This document shows, in pieces, positions 9,038 through 17,736 of a stretch of DNA of 64,000 nucleotides. The notes under the pieces are model-generated. The model had not been told where the DNA came from, made no database searches, and saw only the letters and a list, made by a program, of their open reading frames with translations. Numbering within the stretch: the first letter of the stretch is position 1; each line of letters begins with the position of its first letter. Source of the stretch: an uncultured Draconibacterium sp. (lineage in GTDB: Bacteria > Bacteroidota > Bacteroidia > Bacteroidales > Prolixibacteraceae); assembly GCF_963675065.1 (NCBI RefSeq), contig NZ_OY775906.1:3512001-3576000 (forward strand). The letters are read 5' to 3'. The translations under genes and the position numbers were made by a program.

Positions 9038-9751
9038 ATGAAAACATTCTCAAAAATTCTATTCCTGTTTATGATAGCTGTTACCAGCTACGGAACTGTA
9101 CTTGCAGGCAACAGCGACGAAACACAAACACGCCAGGTCAGTGGTTTTAATGCCATAAAAGTCTCGACCGGAATCGACCTGTACCTGACAATGGGAAATA
9201 CCGAAGAAGTAAAAGTTGTGGCCGACGACGACATAATTGATGATCTGAAAACCGAAGTAGAAGGTGGAACGCTTAAAATTTACATGAAACGTAATAACTG
9301 GTTTAACTGGGGAAGTGGCAACCAAACAAGAAAAGTTTATGTAACCGTTAAAGAGTTAAAAGAACTATCAGCTTCATCGGGTTCCGATGTAGAATCGACA
9401 AATACACTGGAAGGCGAATCGCTGGATGTAAGATGCAGTAGTGGATCGGATTTAAAAATTGAGGTGTATTATAAAAATCTGTCGGTTGATACCAGCAGTG
9501 GCAGCGATGCCAAACTCCGTGGCAAAGTAAAAACAATTCGCGTTGATGCCAGCAGTGGTTCGGATATAAAAGCCGGCGATCTTGAATCGGCAATTTGTTA
9601 TGCCAACGCCAGCAGCGGATCGGATATTACCGTTAGTGTTAGCAGCGAATTGTATGCCAATGCCAGCAGCGGTTCGGATATAAATTACCACGGCAGCCCC
9701 GATATCAGAGACATTGACGAATCGAGCGGTGGCGATGTAAGCCAGCGTTAG
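9038..9751 (+). CDS. Head GIN domain (DUF2807) exported protein
   Basis: The 237-residue protein has a cleavable signal peptide (to about residue 24, TVLAGN) without a lipobox, unlike its upstream paralog. It has seven SSG repeats that read SSGSD in six cases and SSGGD in the last. In each repeat the upstream gene has N where this one has D. The beta-helix fold is predicted from DUF2807 family knowledge. The identical length and shared N-terminal pattern (YxTMGN, VxADD/VEADE) show a tandem duplication. The function is unknown; an envelope role is likely. Confidence 0.85.
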   Translation: MKTFSKILFLFMIAVTSYGTVLAGNSDETQTRQVSGFNAIKVSTGIDLYLTMGNTEEVKVVADDDIIDDLKTEVEGGTLKIYMKRNNWFNWGSGNQTRKVYVTVKELKELSASSGSDVESTNTLEGESLDVRCSSGSDLKIEVYYKNLSVDTSSGSDAKLRGKVKTIRVDASSGSDIKAGDLESAICYANASSGSDITVSVSSELYANASSGSDINYHGSPDIRDIDESSGGDVSQR

Positions 9752-9910
9752 TTATCAGAACGCTGATGACGCGGATAGTAATGATTTTCGCTTGATACGC
9801 TATAGGTATTGGCCATTTCAACATAGTTAATATTCCTGCATCAAATAAATCATGAATTTTTAACTGTTATAAAGGCTCCTAATCCTTATTGTTGCACTGA
9901 AAGCACTAAT

Positions 9911-9952
9911 AAAAATAAATCCCGAAGTTATTCCTTCGGGATTCTATTTTTA
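9911..9952 (+). terminator. Intrinsic terminator after the DUF2807 pair
   Basis: AATCCCGAAG (9918-9927) pairs perfectly with CTTCGGGATT (9934-9943), and CTATTTTTAT follows. The A-rich left flank would also allow it to work on the minus strand. Confidence 0.65.
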
Positions 9953-10081
9953 TATCAGCAGATTTTAAAGTCAGCTCAATTTTTGAGTCTACTTTATTCA
10001 GTCATTTCACCAAAATTGACCTTAATTCTTTTTTGTTTTCTGCGTAAATCAACCTAAATCCGTGTTATCTGTGTTCCCATT

Positions 10082-10104
10082 GGCGGCCAGTTCCGCCTTT
10101 TTTT
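10082..10104 (+). terminator. Terminator-like hairpin in a dispersed repeat
   Basis: GGCGG (10083-10087) pairs with CCGCC (10094-10098), followed by TTTTTTT. It lies 150 bases before the DUF5723 gene and after another terminator, so what it ends is unclear. Confidence 0.5.
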
Positions 10105-10252
10105 GTGTCTGCAATCTTACTAACTCAATAGAAATCATATTTTTGCGTTGTAATAAAACAAAAAGATAAAATGATTTTCCTGAAGGGAGATTATTATTTG
10201 CGTGTTCTCCGCCAGCTGCGGATTACCGTATGAAATAATCGTTTACAAACAA

Positions 10253-11623
10253 ATGAAAAGCTTAGCCACAAAAATAGGATTCATTATAATTCTGTTATCT
10301 GTAATTTGTAGAATATCTGCAACAGCACAAAACGGAAATCCACTGCAGTTTTTGACAGAGGTAAGTCAATCGTCGCAGTCAAATCCGGCAATTCACAATA
10401 AAACCGAAAAGCTGGTTATCGGGCTTCCTCTTTTATCGGGAGCCTTACTTCACTGGAATGCTAATTTTTCTTCCGATTATTTATTTACCGAAAACTTTGA
10501 GTATAGCTTCGATCATTTTTACAAGTCCTTAGGCGAATCCGGCAATGCTGAAGCACTTGCAACGCTGCCACTTGTTTATTTAAGTCATAGAAACGATAAA
10601 CGAACTTTAAGTTTTTCCCTGTCGGAACGAGTTCTGGTTTGGGGAGATTTCGATCATGAGTTTCTGAAATTTATCGATCAGGGTTTACTTCCCTATTATG
10701 GGCAGGAAGAAGAATTTGGCCCCATCTCATTTAAATCACAATTTTTTAGAGAATTGTCTTTTTCGTATGCCAAACAAATAACAAAGAAGTTGAGCGTTGG
10801 AATACGACCAAAGGTGTTGTTTGGACGTTTTTTTTACGACATTGAAAACCTGAATGTAGCGGTACAAACCGATGAAGAAAGGCAAGTTCTGCAGGTTATT
10901 CCCAACGGAAATTATCGCATTTCAGGCCCCATCGATGTTCAGTATGATCCGATAAAAGGTAAAACAACCATTAAAACCGATTTTACTGCCGGAGATTATT
11001 TTTTTAAGTTTAGAAATATGGGAGCCGGCATCGATTTGGGGTTTACCTACCAACCGAATAAACAAACCACCATTGCGGTGGCAATCACCGATATTGGTTT
11101 TACTACCATAAACGACAAGGCTTTTAACAATACCTTTGTCGGTTCGATAGATTATTCGCATCTCTACCAGTCCTCCGACACTGCTGCAGCCTACTATTTT
11201 GAACCCAGAGCTGCCCTGGAGGCGCTAACAGATTCTTTGCCTTATAAAACAGTGGCTGAAACCTTTACCCAACGCCAGTACGAACTGCTACCATTAAGGC
11301 TGAACTTAATGGCAACACATATGCTAAACGATAGAATGAAGTTGAATGTTTCCGACAACCTCACCTACTACAACGGAGAAGCCAGTAACTATTTATCGGC
11401 CTATTTTAATCTGCTTTTAGGAACCCGTTTCGAATTAAGCAGTGGGTTAAACCTGTATAATCTCAAACAGGTTTTACCCGGTTTTGCATGCAGCTACACG
11501 GGCAGAAGCGTACAACTTTACCTGGCGACAAATAATATTCCCAGACTGGTGCAACCATCTAAAGCAAAAAATTTAAATTTGCGATTTGGTGTAAACTTAT
11601 TATTTTCCACGCAGCCAAATTAG
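10253..11623 (+). CDS. DUF5723-like outer membrane beta-barrel protein
   Basis: The protein is 456 residues from the ATG at 10253. This start places a clear signal peptide at the N-terminus (MKSLATKIGFIIILL to ATAQ, about 1-26); the GTG at 10202 only adds an unlikely leader. The body alternates polar and aromatic residues in short strands, with phrases such as YAKQITKKLSVGIRPKVLFG and a C-terminal strand block. This is the pattern of Bacteroidota DUF5723 barrels related to type IX-associated PorV/PorP-like proteins. The last residues (RFGVNLLFSTQPN) do not end in a classic aromatic. Function is unknown. Confidence 0.65.
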   Translation: MKSLATKIGFIIILLSVICRISATAQNGNPLQFLTEVSQSSQSNPAIHNKTEKLVIGLPLLSGALLHWNANFSSDYLFTENFEYSFDHFYKSLGESGNAEALATLPLVYLSHRNDKRTLSFSLSERVLVWGDFDHEFLKFIDQGLLPYYGQEEEFGPISFKSQFFRELSFSYAKQITKKLSVGIRPKVLFGRFFYDIENLNVAVQTDEERQVLQVIPNGNYRISGPIDVQYDPIKGKTTIKTDFTAGDYFFKFRNMGAGIDLGFTYQPNKQTTIAVAITDIGFTTINDKAFNNTFVGSIDYSHLYQSSDTAAAYYFEPRAALEALTDSLPYKTVAETFTQRQYELLPLRLNLMATHMLNDRMKLNVSDNLTYYNGEASNYLSAYFNLLLGTRFELSSGLNLYNLKQVLPGFACSYTGRSVQLYLATNNIPRLVQPSKAKNLNLRFGVNLLFSTQPN

Positions 11624-11631
11624 TTTTTGTT

Positions 11632-11907
11632 ATGACATTATTTATTACACTATACCTGGTAGGCTTCCTCCGAACTCTCGTTATAATTGCTGTTATCTAC
11701 TTCGGATTTCGCTTTATTGTGCGCTATCTCTTTCCGAAAATAATTGACAAAGGGATGAAGAATATGCAGCAGAAAATGCGCGAACAGCAACAGCAGCAGC
11801 AACCCAAACGCCCCGAAGGAGAAGTTACCATTGAAAAAGAACCCGGTCGGCATAATAGAAACCAGAAGGACAATGGTGAATATGTTGATTTTGAGGAAGT
11901 AGATTAA
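11632..11907 (+). CDS. DUF4834 family small membrane protein
   Basis: The 91-residue protein has one N-terminal membrane helix (about 2-24) followed by FRFIVRYLFPKIID. It continues with a charged, glutamine-rich stretch (residues 48-58) and ends in GEYVDFEEVD. This layout is typical of DUF4834, a short Bacteroidota family of unknown function. It starts 8 bases after the DUF5723 gene, so cotranscription is likely. Confidence 0.75.
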   Translation: MTLFITLYLVGFLRTLVIIAVIYFGFRFIVRYLFPKIIDKGMKNMQQKMREQQQQQQPKRPEGEVTIEKEPGRHNRNQKDNGEYVDFEEVD

Positions 11908-12069
11908 AACAAGGCAAAAGTGAAAAGTTAAAAGGAAATGTATATAGAATGATGATTAACGATTTTTGATTGCAGATGGCTTCTCAAAATCTCACTTTCA
12001 CATGCTCTCAGGCTTTTTTGTCACAAAGCTGAACAGAGAATTCTCAGAGTTGCACAAAGCGGAAAAATC

Positions 12070-12098
12070 CAATTTTACAATTCAACAGTTTAGCAATT
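12070..12098 (+). repeat. Dispersed intergenic repeat copy 1
   Basis: This 29-base unit (CAATTTTACAATT...) matches 25 of 29 positions with 36706-36734. Both lie in gene-free gaps beside decayed repeat sequence. Confidence 0.45.
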
Positions 12099-12295
12099 GC
12101 TCTATCTCCTTCCAATCTTAAAATCAATCTTTTTCGATCTTATTCAATCTCAACAGGCTTTTCATTCCTCATTAACTCAATTACTCAATCTCCCTTATCA
12201 TCCACGAATTAACTCATTCTCTAAATATCCTATTAATCTTTAATCACTAATCCTTAATCTTTAAGCACTCTCCCCTGTACTTTAGAATTTTATCC

Positions 12296-12303
12296 TATTT
12301 TTG
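12296..12303 (+). promoter_or_regulatory. -7 promoter element for glyQS
   Basis: TATTTTTG matches TAnnTTTG and lies 27 bases before the glyQS ATG. A clear -33 box is not visible at the usual distance. Confidence 0.45.
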
Positions 12304-12330
12304 CGTTCACAATTCAGAAATTATAGTTAG

Positions 12331-13866
12331 ATGGCACAGGAAGATATTTTCAAGAAATTAGTAGCGCACTGCAAAGAATACGGATATGTATTTCAATCGA
12401 GCGAGATTTACGACGGGCTTGGAGCAGTTTACGATTACGGACAAATGGGTGTTGAACTGAAAAACAACATCAAAAAATACTGGTGGGACAGCATGGTGCT
12501 GTTGCACGAAAATGTGGTTGGTTTAGACTCAGCCATTTTTATGCACCCAACAATTTGGAAAGCATCGGGCCACGTTGATGCATTTAACGATCCGTTAATC
12601 GACAACAAAGACTCGAAAAAACGCTACCGTGCCGACGTACTTATTGAAGACCAGCTGGCGAAATACGAGGAAAAAATGAATAAGGAAGTCGCCAAAGCAG
12701 CAAAACGTTTTGGCGAATCTTTTGATGAACAACAATTCCGCGAAACTAATCCTCGTGTTCTGGCCAACCAGGAAAAATGGAATAATCTGCATAAACGTTT
12801 TTCAGATGCACTGAACGATAACGATCTGGCAGAGTTAAAACAAATAATTGAAGACGAAGGTATTGTTTGCCCGGTTTCTGGCTCACGCAACTGGACTGAT
12901 GTTCGCCAATTTAATCTGATGTTTTCTACCGAAATGGGATCGACTGCTGAAGGCGCATCAAAAATTTTCCTTCGCCCGGAAACGGCACAGGGTATTTTTG
13001 TAAACTACCTGAACGTGCAAAAAACCGGACGTATGAAAATTCCGTTTGGAATTGCCCAAATTGGTAAAGCTTTCCGTAACGAGATTGTAGCGCGTCAGTT
13101 TATTTTCCGTATGCGCGAATTCGAACAAATGGAAATGCAATTCTTTGTTCGTCCCGGCACCGAGCTCGACTGGTTCGAGAAATGGAAAACGACACGTATG
13201 AAATGGCACCGTTCCCTTGGTTTTGGCGACGAAAACTACCGTTTCCACGAGCACGAAAAACTGGCACATTATGCCAATGCCGCAGTTGACGTTGAATATA
13301 AATTCCCATTCGGATTTAAAGAGGTAGAAGGTATCCACTCGCGAACCGATTTCGACTTGTCGCAACACGAAAAATATTCTGGCAAAAAAATTCGCTACTA
13401 CGATCCTGAACTGGGAGAATCATATGTACCATTTGTTGTTGAAACATCGATTGGTGTCGACCGCATGTTCCTGCAGGTAATTTCGGCAAGTTATTGCGAA
13501 GAACAAATGGAAAAAGATACACGTGTAGTACTGAAATTACCTCCGGTACTGGCACCGGTAAAACTGGCTGTTATGCCGCTGGTTAAAAAAGACGGTTTGC
13601 CTGAAAAAGCCCGCGAGATTATTGACGAGCTGAAATTTGATTTCAACTGTCAGTACGACGAAAAAGACTCGATCGGGAAACGTTATCGCCGTCAGGATGC
13701 CATTGGTACTCCATTCTGCGTAACTGTCGATCACCAAAGCAACGAAGATAATACGGTTACCATCCGCTATCGCGACACTATGGAACAGGAACGTGTTGCC
13801 ATTGCCGATTTGGGTAAAATTATTGGCGAGCAGGTTAGCTATAAGACGTTGTTTGGCAAACAGTAA
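12331..13866 (+). CDS. glyQS: Glycyl-tRNA synthetase, single-chain type
   Basis: The 511-residue protein is a class II synthetase of the homodimeric (alpha2) type, which charges tRNA-Gly with glycine. The N-terminal catalytic domain has FNLMFSTEMGS, LRPETAQGIFVNYLNV and motif 2 (IGKAFRNEI). Motif 3 is in VVETSIGVDRMFL. The C-terminal anticodon-binding domain begins near APVKLAVMPLVKKDG. Length and motifs fit bacterial and archaeal single-chain enzymes, not the glyQ/glyS tetramer. A strong terminator follows the stop, so it is probably monocistronic. Confidence 0.95.
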   Translation: MAQEDIFKKLVAHCKEYGYVFQSSEIYDGLGAVYDYGQMGVELKNNIKKYWWDSMVLLHENVVGLDSAIFMHPTIWKASGHVDAFNDPLIDNKDSKKRYRADVLIEDQLAKYEEKMNKEVAKAAKRFGESFDEQQFRETNPRVLANQEKWNNLHKRFSDALNDNDLAELKQIIEDEGIVCPVSGSRNWTDVRQFNLMFSTEMGSTAEGASKIFLRPETAQGIFVNYLNVQKTGRMKIPFGIAQIGKAFRNEIVARQFIFRMREFEQMEMQFFVRPGTELDWFEKWKTTRMKWHRSLGFGDENYRFHEHEKLAHYANAAVDVEYKFPFGFKEVEGIHSRTDFDLSQHEKYSGKKIRYYDPELGESYVPFVVETSIGVDRMFLQVISASYCEEQMEKDTRVVLKLPPVLAPVKLAVMPLVKKDGLPEKAREIIDELKFDFNCQYDEKDSIGKRYRRQDAIGTPFCVTVDHQSNEDNTVTIRYRDTMEQERVAIADLGKIIGEQVSYKTLFGKQ

Positions 13867-13889
13867 GAGATCAATCCTAAAAAATAAAT

Positions 13890-13923
13890 AAAAGGGGAGT
13901 GCAGTTTTGCACATCCCCTTTTT
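13890..13923 (+). terminator. Intrinsic terminator of glyQS
   Basis: AAAAGGGGAGTGCA (13890-13903) pairs with TGCACATCCCCTTTT around a GTTT loop, with one mismatch and a T run. It separates glyQS from the polysaccharide genes. Confidence 0.85.
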
Positions 13924-14008
13924 ATTTAATAACAAGATCTCAGAACTGATTCGTCAAAATCTAATATCTTTATCGGATAGAAGAGAACAGCCATTTACAT
14001 TTTTTAGG

Positions 14009-15166
14009 ATGCACAAGCAAAAACAAGAAAAAAAAAAGATTGCTATTGTAGGTTCGGCTTACCCGTTAAGAGGTGGTGGAATAGCTACTTTCAACGAACG
14101 AATGGCAAAGGCTTTTATCGATAATGGCGACGATGTAAAAATATACACATTCAGCCTCCAGTACCCATCTATCCTGTTCCCCGGAAAAACACAATATTCA
14201 GAAGAAGAACCTCCTGAGGGACTTGATATTGAAGTGATGGTTAATTCCATTAATCCTCTCAACTGGATAAAAGTTGGAAGATACCTTAGAAAACAGGCTC
14301 CTGATCTTGTGATTCTACGTTATTGGATACCGTTTATGGGGCCTTGTTTGGGTACTATTTCCAAAATTGTCAGGAAAAACAGAAAAACCAAAGTAATCGC
14401 CATTACCGACAATGTAATCCCGCACGAGAAAAAGCCGGGCGACACTTTACTATCAAAGTATTTCATAAAAAATGTTGATGCTTTTATTACGATGTCGAAA
14501 AGTGTGTTGAACGACTTAAACCAATTCGACACCAAGAAACCACGCAAATATACCCCTCATCCGCTATACGACAATTTTGGTGAGATCATTCACAAAGAAA
14601 CTGCAAAGGAACAACTTGGGCTGGATGCAAAAACAAACTACATCTTGTTTTTTGGTTTTATCCGCGATTACAAAGGATTGGACATTCTTTTGAAAGCTTT
14701 TGCCGACGAAAAATTGCGTGAACTTCCGGTAAAGCTATTGATTGCCGGAGAGTTTTACTCCAAGCCCGATAAATACCTTGAGATCATAAAAAAACATCGA
14801 CTGGAAGACTACATTGAACTGCGAACCGATTTTATTGCCAATACCGACGTACACAAGTATTTTTGTGCTTCAGATGTAGTGGTACAACCTTATAAAACAG
14901 CCACACAAAGTGGAATTACGCAAGTAGCTTATCACTTTAACAAGCCCATGATAACCACAAATGTTGGGGGATTGGCAGAACTTATTCCAAACGAAAAAGT
15001 GGGCTATGTGGTAAATACCGACAAACAAGAAATAACTGATGCCATATATAAATTCTATGAACTAAATAAAGAAGAAGAATTTAGCCGCAATGCCGCCGAA
15101 GAGAAAAAGAAGTATTCGTGGGAGGTGTTTGTGGAGAATTTATTACAAATCTACCGATCACTTTAG
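14009..15166 (+). CDS. GT4-family glycosyltransferase
   Basis: The protein is 385 residues from the ATG at 14009. This start puts KIAIVGSAYPLRGGGIATFN at the N-terminus as expected for the GT-B fold; the frame opens at 13907 inside the glyQS terminator. The C-terminal nucleotide-sugar domain has FFGFIRDYKGLDILLKAF and VVQPYKTATQSGITQVA, then TTNVGGLAELI. It probably transfers a sugar to a surface glycan at the cytoplasmic membrane; donor and acceptor are unknown. The next glycosyltransferase starts 2 bases after its stop, so they form one operon. Confidence 0.85.
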   Translation: MHKQKQEKKKIAIVGSAYPLRGGGIATFNERMAKAFIDNGDDVKIYTFSLQYPSILFPGKTQYSEEEPPEGLDIEVMVNSINPLNWIKVGRYLRKQAPDLVILRYWIPFMGPCLGTISKIVRKNRKTKVIAITDNVIPHEKKPGDTLLSKYFIKNVDAFITMSKSVLNDLNQFDTKKPRKYTPHPLYDNFGEIIHKETAKEQLGLDAKTNYILFFGFIRDYKGLDILLKAFADEKLRELPVKLLIAGEFYSKPDKYLEIIKKHRLEDYIELRTDFIANTDVHKYFCASDVVVQPYKTATQSGITQVAYHFNKPMITTNVGGLAELIPNEKVGYVVNTDKQEITDAIYKFYELNKEEEFSRNAAEEKKKYSWEVFVENLLQIYRSL

Positions 15167-15168
15167 CA

Positions 15169-16461
15169 ATGAAGAAAGTCCTGATAATAACTTATTATTG
15201 GCCGCCAAGTGCCGGAGGCGGAGTAATGAGGTGGCTTAAAATGTCAAAGTATTTACCCGAACACGGCTGGCAGCCCATAATTTATACTCCTGAAAATCCT
15301 GACTCTTCTGTAGATGACGAAAGTTTACTACCCGAAATTCATCAAGACAGCATAATAATCAAACATCCAATCTGGGAACCATACGATGTGTACCGACGTT
15401 TTTCCGGGAAAAAGAAAGGGACAAAATTTAAAGCCGGTTATGTTTCTGAAGCTTCTACAGGGAACTGGAAAAGTAAACTATCTGTTTTTATTAGAGGAAA
15501 CTTTTTAATTCCCGATCCAAGAAAATATTGGATTAAACCATCGATTAAATATTTATCAAAATATATAATTAAGAACGATATTGATGCCATCATTTCAACA
15601 GGACCGCCACATAGTATGCATTTAATAGCCTTAGGTTTAAAAAAAAGATTTCCGCACATTAAGTGGATCGCCGATTTTAGGGATCCCTGGACCAATATAG
15701 ATTTTTATCACAAGTTAAGGTTAACTAATTGGGCAGATAAAAAACATAAAAGACTGGAGAAAGAGGTTTTCTCGAAAGCAAATCATGTGGTTACCGTTAC
15801 TCCCCGTTGGCAAGAAGAATTAGCCAATATCAGTCATCGAAGAATTGACCTCGTGTACAATGGATTTGATCATGTTGATTTCGAGAACTTAAGCCCTGAT
15901 ATTGATGCAAAATTTTCTATATCTCATTTTGGCTCGTTCAATAAAGACAGAAATCCTGAAGCTCTTTGGATTGCATTAAATGAAATGCTGATTGAAATCC
16001 CTGAACTTAAAGATTACCTTTCCATACAGTTAATTGGACAAACCGATGATTCTATCATTCATGCAATCAAAAAAGCAGGCTTAGATAAGTTTCTAACCAA
16101 TATCGACTTTCTTCCTCATAATAAAGGAGTGGCCTTATTAAAAAAATCTCAGGTGTTGCTATTACCCATCAATAATGCCCCAAATGCTTTGGGAATTATA
16201 CCTGGCAAAATGTATGAATATATAGCTCTTAACAGGCCAATACTAGCAATTGGTCCGACAGAATCGGACTCTGCACAAATTATCTCCGAAACAAATTCCG
16301 GTATTTGTAAAAATTTCGAAGATGTGGAAGGCATAAAAAGTACCTTGCAATTGTATTTTAATCATTTTAAAAAAGGAACGTTAAAAACAAATTCAAAATC
16401 CTACGAAAAATACTCCAGGAAAAACCAAACCGCCAACTTTGTTAAGATACTTAACAAGTAA
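15169..16461 (+). CDS. GT4-family glycosyltransferase
   Basis: The protein is 430 residues from the ATG at 15169, just after the preceding stop. It has the N-terminal GT-B signature KVLIITYYWPPSAGGGVMRW, then WIADFRDPWTNIDF and HVVTVTPRW. The C-terminal half has PNALGIIPGKMYEYIALNRP, where the expected acidic residues bind the donor. It is paralogous to the protein at 20004-21236, which shares the same opening and the DLRDPF/DFRDPW step. It is most likely an enzyme of O-antigen, capsule or exopolysaccharide assembly. No stronger specificity can be claimed. Confidence 0.85.
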   Translation: MKKVLIITYYWPPSAGGGVMRWLKMSKYLPEHGWQPIIYTPENPDSSVDDESLLPEIHQDSIIIKHPIWEPYDVYRRFSGKKKGTKFKAGYVSEASTGNWKSKLSVFIRGNFLIPDPRKYWIKPSIKYLSKYIIKNDIDAIISTGPPHSMHLIALGLKKRFPHIKWIADFRDPWTNIDFYHKLRLTNWADKKHKRLEKEVFSKANHVVTVTPRWQEELANISHRRIDLVYNGFDHVDFENLSPDIDAKFSISHFGSFNKDRNPEALWIALNEMLIEIPELKDYLSIQLIGQTDDSIIHAIKKAGLDKFLTNIDFLPHNKGVALLKKSQVLLLPINNAPNALGIIPGKMYEYIALNRPILAIGPTESDSAQIISETNSGICKNFEDVEGIKSTLQLYFNHFKKGTLKTNSKSYEKYSRKNQTANFVKILNK

Positions 16462-16499
16462 AGGGATTGTTATACGTTCTTTAATCTTTAAAAAAAATC

Positions 16500-16507
16500 T
16501 AAATTTG
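16500..16507 (+). promoter_or_regulatory. -7 promoter element before wecC
   Basis: TAAATTTG matches TAnnTTTG and lies 17 bases before the wecC ATG. It suggests an internal promoter for wecC-wecB within the glycosyltransferase run. The -33 box is not clear. Confidence 0.45.
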
Positions 16508-16524
16508 GCCAATAAACTTACCAT

Positions 16525-17733
16525 ATGAGATATTGTTTTGAAAATGCAGTAATGCTTGGCCTGGGTTATATCGGGCTTCCAACCGCCGCTCTAATGGCAA
16601 AAAATGGGGTCAATGTATTGGGCGTTGATGTCAACCCCGAAGTGGTTGAAACGGTAAACAAAGGAGAAATACATATCGTTGAACCCGAATTAGGAGGTTT
16701 GGTAAAATACGTAATCGAAAATCATAGCCTGAAGGCTTCAACAGCTGCCACTCAGGCCGATGTCTTTTTAATTGCTGTTCCAACTCCGTTTAAAAGCGAT
16801 CATCAACCAGACATTAGTTATGTGGAATCGGCAACGCGTATGATCATTCCTTTCCTGCGCGAAGGCAACTTGTTTATTATCGAATCAACAAGTCCGATAT
16901 ACACTACCGAAAAAATGGCGAACCTGATTCATAAAGAACGCCCGGAGTTAAAGGATAAGATCAATATTGCCTATTGCCCCGAACGTGTGCTGCCGGGGAA
17001 TGTAATTTACGAGTTGGAAAATAACGACCGGGTTATTGGTGGAATCAATCCCGAATCAACAAAAGCTGCCTGCGCGTTTTACCGCAAATTTGTAAAATCA
17101 AAACTGCATGAAACTAATGCCCGCACTGCAGAAATGTGCAAATTGGTCGAGAACTCCTCTCGTGATGTAAGCATCGCGTTTGCCAATGAACTATCACTCA
17201 TCTGCGATAAGGCCGATATCAACGTCTGGGAATTGATTCAACTGGCCAATAAACACCCCCGGGTAAACATTCTGCAACCAGGAACCGGTGTGGGTGGACA
17301 CTGTATTGCAGTCGATCCCTGGTTTATTGCATCCGACTTCCCTGAAGAAGCGCGCATTATCCGAACAGCCCGCGAAATAAACAATTATAAAACGCTTTGG
17401 GTAATTGAAAAAATTAAGAATACCATACTCCAATTTCAGAATGAAAACAAATGCCAGCCCGTTGTGGCGTTAATGGGGCTTGCCTTTAAACCAAATATCG
17501 ACGACCTGCGAGAATCCCCGGCCAGAACAGTGGCTGATTCACTGGTAAAATTTGAAGAAGCAGAATATTTGCTGGTGGAACCTAACATTAACAAATACAA
17601 TGGAACAGGCTTGACCAATTATATTGATGCCTACGAAAAAGCCCACATTATCGTTTATTTGGTGGCACACAAAGAATTTCTTGAATTAGAACCTAAAGCC
17701 GGAGAACTGGACTTCTGCGGGGTAAGAAAATAA
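16525..17733 (+). CDS. wecC: UDP-N-acetyl-D-mannosamine dehydrogenase
   Basis: The 402-residue protein oxidises UDP-ManNAc to UDP-ManNAcA with two NAD+. It has the Rossmann motif GLGYIGLPTAAL (from residue 12), the middle-domain CPERVLPGN, and the catalytic cysteine C260 in GVGGHCIAVDPW. The C-terminal UDP-binding part has GLAFKPNIDDLRESPA. The AVDPWF after the cysteine is the WecC type, in contrast to IPLDPFY in the second dehydrogenase of this window (28014-29324). wecB follows after 3 bases, so the pair supplies UDP-ManNAcA from UDP-GlcNAc. Confidence 0.9.
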   Translation: MRYCFENAVMLGLGYIGLPTAALMAKNGVNVLGVDVNPEVVETVNKGEIHIVEPELGGLVKYVIENHSLKASTAATQADVFLIAVPTPFKSDHQPDISYVESATRMIIPFLREGNLFIIESTSPIYTTEKMANLIHKERPELKDKINIAYCPERVLPGNVIYELENNDRVIGGINPESTKAACAFYRKFVKSKLHETNARTAEMCKLVENSSRDVSIAFANELSLICDKADINVWELIQLANKHPRVNILQPGTGVGGHCIAVDPWFIASDFPEEARIIRTAREINNYKTLWVIEKIKNTILQFQNENKCQPVVALMGLAFKPNIDDLRESPARTVADSLVKFEEAEYLLVEPNINKYNGTGLTNYIDAYEKAHIIVYLVAHKEFLELEPKAGELDFCGVRK

Positions 17734-17736
17734 GTA

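Larger units (their letters stand above)
9752..10252. other. Non-coding gap with two hairpins
   Basis: No gene is visible. The gap holds two plus-strand terminator-like hairpins (9911-9952 and 10082-10104). The second is preceded by a degenerate AAATCCGTGTTATCTGTGTTC tract of the type seen as dispersed intergenic repeats in Bacteroidota. Confidence 0.5.
11908..12330. other. AT-rich non-coding gap with decayed repeats
   Basis: I see no gene. The sequence contains a CACAAAG-type repeat trace (12018-12058), the 29-base unit at 12070-12098 that recurs near 36706, and a pyrimidine-rich tract with many TCAATCT and TTAATC words (12110-12265). The last 35 bases hold the glyQS promoter element. Confidence 0.5.

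Noticed and set aside
9348..9691. Minus-strand frames within the second DUF2807 gene
   Set aside because: They are shadows created by the repeated SSGSD codons.
9038..9751. CRISPR-like array from the regular SSGSD repeats
   Set aside because: The repeats are in frame in a protein, with irregular spacing and no palindromic units or cas genes.
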